Source: Pseudomonadota bacterium
Lineage (GTDB): Bacteria > Pseudomonadota > Alphaproteobacteria > Rhizobiales > Hyphomicrobiaceae
Length of the DNA stretch: 12,382 bases
Assembly (NCBI GenBank): GCA_021813195.1
Contig: JAKALI010000055.1
Coordinates: 1 to 12,382, forward strand
Reading direction: 5' to 3'
This document shows positions 7,872-12,382 of this stretch, piece by piece. How positions within the stretch are numbered: position 1 is the first letter of the stretch; each line of letters begins with the position of its first letter. Position numbers and translations under genes: made by a program. The notes under the pieces were generated by a model that was not told where the DNA came from, did no database searches, and was given only the letters and a program-made list of their open reading frames with translations.

Positions 7872-9200
7872 ATGACGGTGACGGAAAATGGCAAGCTGCT
7901 CGGTGCAGCGCGCGCGGTAATCGAGCTTGTCGCCGCGGAGCTTGACCTTGATGCACACGTGCGGTTGTGGGACGGCTCGCGGGTGCCACTGGGCCGCAAC
8001 GCAACCGGTCCATTCGAGATCATCATTGCCGATCCTGGTGTGATCGCCTCGCTCGTGCGCTGGCCGAGTCTTGATCGGTTGATCCAGCACTACATCGCCA
8101 AGCGGATTGATTTCACGGGTGGTACGCTCATCGATTTCGGTCAGCAGCTTTACGCGACAGGCCGCAAATCTTCGCTGCGGGGGTTATCTAAGGTCAAGCT
8201 GCTGCGTGCCCTGGCGCCATTCTTCCGCGCGTCCCCCGATCCGACGGCACACATTGGCGTGTTCTCTGGCGATGAAACCGGCAAGCATCGGCGCACAGCC
8301 GACAACAAGGCCTACATCCAGTTTCATTACGATCTGTCGAATGAGTTCTATGCGCTCTGGCTCGATCCGGAAATGGTCTATTCCTGTGCGTACTATACGG
8401 ACTGGACGAATACCCTCGAGCAAGCACAGCGCGACAAGCTTGAAATGATCTGCCGTAAGCTGCGCTTGAAGCCCGGCGAAACGATGCTCGATATCGGATG
8501 TGGTTGGGGCGGGCTCGTTTGCTACGCTGCGCGCAAGTATGGTGTGAAGGCGCACGGCATCACATTGTCGGAACGCCAGTTGGAGTTCGCGCGCGATAAG
8601 GTGCGCCGGCTCGGCTTGGAAGATCAAGTCACGCTCGAGTTATGCGACTACATGGAGGCAGGTGGACGCTACGATAAAATCGCCTCTATCGGCATGTACG
8701 AGCACATCGGTTTGAAGAATATTCCCGATTACATGCGCAAAGTGCGTTCGCTGCTGAACGATGATGGCATATTTCTCAATCACGCAATATCGGCAAAGGC
8801 CTCACGTTCGCGCTGGTGGCCTGAGCTGCGACGACCTGAAAAGAAAGCCATTCAGAAATATATCTTCCCCGGCGGGGAACTTGACGATATCGGCCACTCT
8901 CTGCAGGCGATGGAGATCGCAGGTTTCGAGGTTTGTGACGTCGAAGGCTGGCGTGAGCACTATGCGCGCACGACAAAATTGTGGTGCGAGCGGCTGACAG
9001 AGCGGCGTACTGAAGCCATCGCCCAAGTCGGCGAAGAAAAATACCGCATTTGGGTTGCCTATCTGGCGGGCGTCTCACTCGCGTTCACGCGGGGGACGCT
9101 GCGCATCTTCCAAACGGTCGCAACCAAAAGCGCAAAGGGACGTTCGCCGCTGCCGCCTACGCGTGCGGACCTCTATCGTGATTGGGGCGCCGACCGCTAG
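7872..9200 (+). CDS. cfa: Cyclopropane-fatty-acyl-phospholipid synthase family methyltransferase
   Basis: The 442-residue protein transfers a methylene group from S-adenosylmethionine to a cis double bond of a phospholipid acyl chain at the membrane. An N-terminal lipid-binding domain (about 1-140) precedes the methyltransferase. Family motifs are FHYDLSNEFYALWLDPEMVY (151-170), SCAYY (171-175), the SAM loop LDIGCGWGG (206-214), GITLSERQ (229-236) and MYEHIG (275-280). By eye C172, E277, H304 and Y364 correspond to E. coli Cys139, Glu239, His266 and Tyr316. The E. coli Cys354 position falls in YLAGVSLAF (397-405), which has no cysteine. I chose ATG 7872 because AAGGGAG lies 6 nt upstream; a TTG at 7854 would add six residues and lacks support. 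It is the last gene of the fad operon, and its TAG overlaps the moeA stop codon. A related SAM-dependent fatty-acid methyltransferase is the main alternative. Confidence 0.9.
   Translation: MTVTENGKLLGAARAVIELVAAELDLDAHVRLWDGSRVPLGRNATGPFEIIIADPGVIASLVRWPSLDRLIQHYIAKRIDFTGGTLIDFGQQLYATGRKSSLRGLSKVKLLRALAPFFRASPDPTAHIGVFSGDETGKHRRTADNKAYIQFHYDLSNEFYALWLDPEMVYSCAYYTDWTNTLEQAQRDKLEMICRKLRLKPGETMLDIGCGWGGLVCYAARKYGVKAHGITLSERQLEFARDKVRRLGLEDQVTLELCDYMEAGGRYDKIASIGMYEHIGLKNIPDYMRKVRSLLNDDGIFLNHAISAKASRSRWWPELRRPEKKAIQKYIFPGGELDDIGHSLQAMEIAGFEVCDVEGWREHYARTTKLWCERLTERRTEAIAQVGEEKYRIWVAYLAGVSLAFTRGTLRIFQTVATKSAKGRSPLPPTRADLYRDWGADR
9197..9200. other. Convergent stop codons sharing CTAG (cfa and moeA)
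   Basis: The cfa stop TAG occupies 9198-9200 and the moeA stop, read on the minus strand, occupies 9197-9199. The two genes therefore overlap tail to tail by 4 bp, with no space for an intergenic terminator on either side. Confidence 0.95.
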
Positions 9201-10402
9201 AAGTCGATCATCAGCACGTCGATTTCACTGCCCTGCGCAATCGCGGGCGCTGCGATCTCGCGCACGATCAGGACGTCGGACTTGGCGAGCGGGGCCATCA
9301 GCGAACTGTCCTGGGAGGACATCGGAGTGACCGTCGCACGACCGTCAGCGTCGCGTGCCAGGGTCGCGCGCATATAATGGCGGCGCGGGCCATTTTCCGG
9401 CAGCGGGGACGTCAAATGAGCGCGGATTGTAGTCTGCGCCCGAGCTGCAGCGCCGAGCAGCGCTTGAATGAGTGGTACCAGGAAGACGCGGCCGCAGATC
9501 AGGGCGGAGACGGGATTACCGGGCAAGGCCAAGACCCGTTGACGATCGAGTCGACCGAACAACATCGGCTTGCCGGGACGCATTGCGATTTTCCAAAAAT
9601 CGAGCTGCAACCCTCGGCGTTTCAGAGCCGCCGCGACAAGATCATGGTCGCCGACCGAGGCGCCGCCGGTCGTAACAAGCACATCGGCCCCGCTGCCTGC
9701 CGCGATCTTTTCCTCAAGGCTCTCCAGGGTGTCGCTTGCGATACCGAGAATGCGGGGCTCACCGCCCGCGGCCGCAACGAGGGCCGCAAGGCCATAGGGA
9801 TTGGAGGACACGATCTGATCGGCGCCGGGCCTGGTTCCGGGTGCAACGAGTTCATCTCCCGTCGCGAGCACCGCGACGAGTGGCTTGCGGCGCACGGCCA
9901 CGGCGCCGTGGCCCATGGCGGCGGCGAGCAGGATCGCGCGGGCGTTGAGCGGCTGACCGGCGCGCAAGAGGACGTCACCCTCCTTGAAATCGCCGCCGCG
10001 CGGACGGATGTGAGCGGGGTCGCACGTGCCGTCGCGGATCAGAATGGATGCGCCCTCGGGTTCAGCGTTTTCCTGTATGACGATGGCATCGGCGCCGGCG
10101 GGCACGGGTGCGCCTGTAAAGATCCGCACGCACTCCCGCGGCCCGACGTGGTCTAAAAATCGCTCTCCCGCGCGCGACTGGCCGATCATCCTCAAGCGGG
10201 TAGGAAGCTCAGCAACATCGCATCGACGCACCGCGTATCCATCCATGGCGGAAGCATCGAATGGAGGCTGCGTGAGGGTCGCCGCAAGATCGGCGGCCAG
10301 CGTGCGCCCGTCCGCCGATGCAAGAGGAACGAGCTCCGCGGCGAGTGGTTTCACATCGTCGAGTATGCGCGCCAGGGCCTCGTCGACGGTCAACAGGCTC
10401 AT
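9197..10402 (-). CDS. moeA: Molybdopterin molybdotransferase MoeA
   Basis: The 401-residue protein inserts molybdate into adenylylated molybdopterin, the last general step of molybdenum cofactor synthesis in the cytoplasm. PPFDASAMDGYAV (46-58) is the N-terminal MoeA signature. RIFTGAPVPAGADAIV (93-108) and RPRGGDFKEGD (133-143) follow, then the MoCF-type molybdopterin-binding domain with ATGDELV (180-186), TTGGASVGDHD (244-254), MRPGKPM (274-280) and ALPGNPVSA (292-300). A C-terminal beta domain ends with a typical DVLMID tail. Length agrees with E. coli MoeA (411). The ATG is 3 bp after the moaC stop and has no clear ribosome binding site, so translation probably depends on moaC. The cofactor serves molybdoenzymes such as nitrate reductase, formate dehydrogenase or sulfite dehydrogenases, none of which is visible here. 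Confidence 0.95.
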   Translation of the reverse strand: MSLLTVDEALARILDDVKPLAAELVPLASADGRTLAADLAATLTQPPFDASAMDGYAVRRCDVAELPTRLRMIGQSRAGERFLDHVGPRECVRIFTGAPVPAGADAIVIQENAEPEGASILIRDGTCDPAHIRPRGGDFKEGDVLLRAGQPLNARAILLAAAMGHGAVAVRRKPLVAVLATGDELVAPGTRPGADQIVSSNPYGLAALVAAAGGEPRILGIASDTLESLEEKIAAGSGADVLVTTGGASVGDHDLVAAALKRRGLQLDFWKIAMRPGKPMLFGRLDRQRVLALPGNPVSALICGRVFLVPLIQALLGAAARAQTTIRAHLTSPLPENGPRRHYMRATLARDADGRATVTPMSSQDSSLMAPLAKSDVLIVREIAAPAIAQGSEIDVLMIDF

Positions 10403-10405
10403 GGT

Positions 10406-10900
10406 TCAGCTGCTGGTCTGCGTGTCGCCGGCCTGCCAGGTTCCCGACCGTCCGCCTGTTTTCTCAAGCAGCCGGATGCCGGTAATGACCATCGATTTAT
10501 CAGCGGCCTTCAGCATATCGTAGATCGTCAGGCAGGCGATGGAAACGGCCGTCAGCGCTTCCATTTCCACCCCGGTTTGGCCTGAAACCTTGACCATGGC
10601 CAAAACGCGCAGTCCGGCTGGCGCATCGATTCGAGAAAAATCGATGGTCACCTTCGCGAGCGCCAGCGGGTGACACAGCGGGATCAAGTCGTGCGTGCGT
10701 TTGGCAGCCATGATGCCCGCAACGCGGGCGACAGCGAGCACGTCACCTTTTTTGGCCGTGCCACTCTCGATCAGGTCGAGAACACCAGAGCGCATGAGGA
10801 TCGTACCTTCCGCAAGGGCGGTGCGTGTCGTGATGTCCTTGCCCGAGACATCGACCATCTGCGCTTCGCCGCGCTCATTTAAGTGCGTGAGTTCGCTCAT
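10406..10900 (-). CDS. moaC: Cyclic pyranopterin monophosphate synthase MoaC
   Basis: This 164-residue enzyme converts the MoaA product, 3',8-cyclo-7,8-dihydro-GTP, to cyclic pyranopterin monophosphate early in molybdenum cofactor synthesis. [14 protein letters not shown] (15-28) is the conserved start, followed by [18 protein letters not shown] (62-79) and [19 protein letters not shown] (114-132). K67, H77, D128 and K131 fall at conserved active-site positions of the family. Length matches E. coli MoaC (161). The start codon shares ATGA with the trpC stop (10897-10900), and GAGAGG lies about 5 nt upstream of the ATG inside trpC. MoaA, MoaD and MoaE, needed for the same pathway, are not in the window. 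Confidence 0.96.
   Translation of the reverse strand: MSELTHLNERGEAQMVDVSGKDITTRTALAEGTILMRSGVLDLIESGTAKKGDVLAVARVAGIMAAKRTHDLIPLCHPLALAKVTIDFSRIDAPAGLRVLAMVKVSGQTGVEMEALTAVSIACLTIYDMLKAADKSMVITGIRLLEKTGGRSGTWQAGDTQTSS
10897..10900 (-). other. ATGA start/stop overlap of trpC and moaC
   Basis: On the minus strand the trpC stop TGA and the moaC start ATG share four bases, a layout that normally means the ribosome finishing trpC restarts on moaC. With the 3-bp moaC-moeA gap it makes the three genes a tightly coupled unit. Confidence 0.9.
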
Positions 10901-11697
10901 GCCGCCTCTCGTGAGAGCAAGCGGCGCGTGGCTGCCGCGACGTCATCGTGGCGCATCAGACTTTCGCCGACGAGGAAGGTGTTGACGCCCACCGCTTGCA
11001 AGCGCGCAATATCATCGGCCGTGAAAATCCCGCTCTCGCCGATGACGATGCGATCACGAGGTACGCGTGGTGCCAGGCGCTCCGTCGTGGCCAGCGAGGT
11101 CTCGAAGGTTTTGAGATTGCGGTTGTTGATGCCAATCAGGGCATCGGGCAGGCGCAGGGCGCGCTCGAGTTCATCCTCATCGTGGACCTCGACAATCGAA
11201 TCCATGCCCCAGTCGCGCGCCGCAGCGATGAGGTCGCCGGCGAGGGCATTATCGACTTCGGCCAAGATGACGAGAATGCAATCGGCGCCCCAGGCGCGGG
11301 CCTCGACGACTTGATAGGTATCGATCATAAAGTCCTTGCGCAGGACGGGCAGCGTGCAGGCACGCCGTGCAGCGATCAGATACTCGGGTGCGCCCTGGAA
11401 CGAAGGTGCATCGGTCAACACGGAGAGACATGCTGCGCCTCCGGCCTGGTAGGCCTGCGCCAGCCCAGCCGGATCAAAATCAGCCCGGATCAATCCTTTG
11501 GACGGAGAGGCCTTCTTGATCTCGGCGATCAGGGCTGCCCGTCCGTCGGCATGCGTTCGACGGATTGCGCCCGCGAAGGATCGAACTGGGGCGGCCGAGC
11601 GGGCATATTCGGCTTGCACCTGAAGCGGGCGCCGCCGTTTGGCCGCGGCGATCTCTTCGAGCTTGTAGGCAGTGATTTGCGCGAGGATATCGGACAT
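10897..11697 (-). CDS. trpC: Indole-3-glycerol-phosphate synthase TrpC
   Basis: The 266-residue TIM-barrel enzyme closes the indole ring of CdRP to give indole-3-glycerol phosphate, the penultimate pathway intermediate before tryptophan synthase. Catalytic and binding motifs are all present: [11 protein letters not shown] (58-68, with E59 and K61), LRKDFM (119-124, K121), IVEVH (168-172, E170), INNRNLKTF (190-198), IGESGI (219-224) and VGESLM (243-248). It is the single-function form, without the PRA isomerase domain fused in E. coli TrpC. The start ATG at 11697 has no strong Shine-Dalgarno sequence, but MSDILAQI is a typical family N-terminus. It is the first visible gene of the trpC-moaC-moeA run. 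trpD, often directly upstream in alphaproteobacteria, is not there; 208 bp of non-coding DNA and a csgH-like gene are. Confidence 0.96.
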   Translation of the reverse strand: MSDILAQITAYKLEEIAAAKRRRPLQVQAEYARSAAPVRSFAGAIRRTHADGRAALIAEIKKASPSKGLIRADFDPAGLAQAYQAGGAACLSVLTDAPSFQGAPEYLIAARRACTLPVLRKDFMIDTYQVVEARAWGADCILVILAEVDNALAGDLIAAARDWGMDSIVEVHDEDELERALRLPDALIGINNRNLKTFETSLATTERLAPRVPRDRIVIGESGIFTADDIARLQAVGVNTFLVGESLMRHDDVAAATRRLLSREAA

Positions 11698-11905
11698 GCA
11701 CCGAATTTAGCGGCTCGTCCGCCCGTTCGCTACCATCAAAACTATGCATGCAGGCGACCTCATGCGGCCCTACAACCCGACAAAAGTTTTTTCGTCGGTT
11801 TCGGGGCCCTGAGTTTGACTGGTGTGATGGCCGAGCCAGATGCACCAACGCCCGCCGGCACCGAGATGCGGCAGACGTTGGCAGCGCAGAAAACTCTTCT
11901 GTGGG
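11698..11905 (-). promoter_or_regulatory. 208-bp non-coding region between csgH and trpC, probable trpC promoter region
   Basis: No gene was found; frames crossing it have no family resemblance. A promoter for trpC is expected here because csgH is unrelated in function, but I could not identify convincing -35 and -10 boxes. An 8-bp palindrome TGCATGCA lies at 11745-11752, about 50 bp before the trpC start, and an imperfect hairpin lies at 11777-11798. I saw no tryptophan-rich leader peptide. Confidence 0.4.
11777..11798 (-). terminator. Imperfect hairpin downstream of csgH, possible transcription end
   Basis: CCGACAAAA at 11777-11785 pairs with TTTT and GTCGG across a 3-nt loop and one bulged base. 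Outer arms GGCCC (11766-11770) and GGGCC (11804-11808) could extend it. It lies about 110 nt after the csgH stop. The usual T-run after the stem is missing in both directions, so a classic intrinsic terminator is doubtful. Confidence 0.3.
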
Positions 11906-12271
11906 CTAGCGGGTGCAGAGCGTGGAGCCGTCGTCCGACGTGACGGCGAGCCTGGCCGCGATGCCCCGACCATTGCCGAGTGTCGCCTCGCCGATCACCC
12001 TGCTTTCGCCGGCAGCCAGTTTAAAATCACCACCTTGGTTGATCAGGGCAGACCCGCCACTGCCGTTCTGGCTGATGCGGAACGCATAGGTGCCGCTCGT
12101 TGGGCGCGAGGCGTGGACGATGCCCTTATATTCCACATCGCCATTGCGCTTGACGACTTTGATCTCGCACGACACGCCATCCGATGCGGCACCTGCCCGC
12201 TCCGCGGAAAGTGCGAGGCCGAGGGCTGCGAGTGCGGCAAAACCGGCCGCGACGGTCTTCAGCATGGACAT
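11906..12271 (-). CDS. csgH: CsgH-like curli assembly chaperone, secreted
   Basis: The 121-residue protein has a signal peptide (MSMLKTV, a hydrophobic Ala/Leu core, probable cut after AGA near residue 28), so it should act in the periplasm. The mature part is a small predicted beta-sandwich. Blocks CEIKVVKRNGDVEYKGIVHA (35-54), SGTYAFRIS (59-67), INQGGDF (77-83), LAAGES (85-90) and ARLAV (106-110) resemble, from memory, the CsgH family. Those proteins are alphaproteobacterial counterparts of CsgC that keep curli subunits from forming amyloid before export. Two cysteines (C35 and C119) sit near the ends of the mature chain and could form a disulfide. The start at 12271 has GGGAGG about 6 nt upstream. 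The preceding gene end looks curlin-like, which supports the call. Without that neighbour the match would be only moderate, since the family is short and divergent. Confidence 0.75.
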   Translation of the reverse strand: MSMLKTVAAGFAALAALGLALSAERAGAASDGVSCEIKVVKRNGDVEYKGIVHASRPTSGTYAFRISQNGSGGSALINQGGDFKLAAGESRVIGEATLGNGRGIAARLAVTSDDGSTLCTR

Positions 12272-12291
12272 GGCATCCTCCCTGGCGCACT

Positions 12292-12316
12292 GCGGGGAAG
12301 CGTGTCGCTTCCCCGC
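12292..12316 (-). other. Perfect 11-bp hairpin between curlin-like gene and csgH
   Basis: GCGGGGAAGCG at 12292-12302 is exactly complementary to CGCTTCCCCGC at 12306-12316, with a 3-nt loop. In the minus-strand transcript it starts 19 nt after the curlin-like stop codon and ends about 20 nt before the csgH start. No T-run follows, so it is more likely an mRNA-stability or partial-termination element than a full terminator. Confidence 0.75.
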
Positions 12317-12335
12317 GTTCCTGTAGGACTTGAGC

Positions 12336-12382
12336 TTACCAGCCGCCCTGGATCACGACGGCGGTGTTGTTGCGCAGCACCT
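12336..12382 (-). CDS. C-terminal end of a curlin-like (CsgA/CsgB-type) fibre subunit gene, partial
   Basis: Only the last 14 codons are inside the window, reading VLRNNTAVVIQGGW and ending in TAA (12336-12338); the rest lies beyond the right edge. The pattern N-x-A-x-x-x-Q-x-G fits the second half of a curlin repeat, and a C-terminal GW is plausible for a curli subunit. The csgH-like gene starts 64 bp downstream on the same strand, as expected of a curli operon. Fourteen residues are too few for certainty; another Asn/Gln repeat protein is possible. Confidence 0.5.
   Translation of the reverse strand, partial: VLRNNTAVVIQGGW

Noticed and set aside
9182..10156. Long plus-strand reading frame (324 codons) opposite moeA
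   Set aside because: It runs antisense to a well-supported moeA gene, starts inside cfa, and its translation shows no family motifs; it is a high-G+C shadow frame.
10948..11943. Plus-strand reading frame of 331 codons opposite trpC
   Set aside because: It is antisense to trpC, whose catalytic motifs are complete, and then continues through non-coding DNA into the end of csgH; no recognisable domain.

Overview
The window looks like chromosomal DNA from an alphaproteobacterium, most likely in or near the Hyphomicrobiales (Rhizobiales). The grounds are high G+C, trpC, moaC and moeA in one tight cluster, and a CsgH-type curli chaperone next to a curlin-like gene end. A SoxS/SoxF-like pair points to inorganic sulfur metabolism. 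The genus cannot be fixed from sequence alone. The region is densely coded and ordinary in style. I saw no insertion sequence, phage gene, tRNA, rRNA or CRISPR array.

Layout, left to right. (1) 1-1578, + strand: the end of a SoxS-type periplasmic thioredoxin gene overlaps by 8 bp a flavocytochrome c sulfide dehydrogenase flavoprotein gene (soxF/fccB). (2) 1579-1939: a 361-bp non-coding region with two inverted repeats, probably holding the promoter and operators of the next operon. (3) 1940-9200, + strand: a four-gene lipid operon. It runs fadE (membrane-anchored acyl-CoA dehydrogenase), fadJ (enoyl-CoA hydratase/3-hydroxyacyl-CoA dehydrogenase), fadI (3-ketoacyl-CoA thiolase) and a cyclopropane-fatty-acid synthase gene. 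The first three cover one complete turn of beta-oxidation; the fourth modifies acyl chains still held in phospholipids. (4) 9197-11697, - strand: trpC, moaC and moeA, an operon mixing one tryptophan-synthesis step with molybdenum-cofactor assembly. It meets the lipid operon tail to tail, and the two stop codons share a CTAG. (5) 11906-12382, - strand: a CsgH-like curli chaperone gene preceded by the last 14 codons of a curlin-like gene, with a perfect 11-bp hairpin between them.

Nothing here is clearly a new biological system. The points most worth checking are the cfa gene inside a beta-oxidation operon, the hairpin between the curlin-like gene and csgH, the inverted repeats upstream of fadE, the trpC-moaC-moeA block without its frequent neighbours trpD and lexA, and the sulfide dehydrogenase flavoprotein with no visible cytochrome partner. 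All family calls rest on motifs and alignments recalled by eye; no database search was run.
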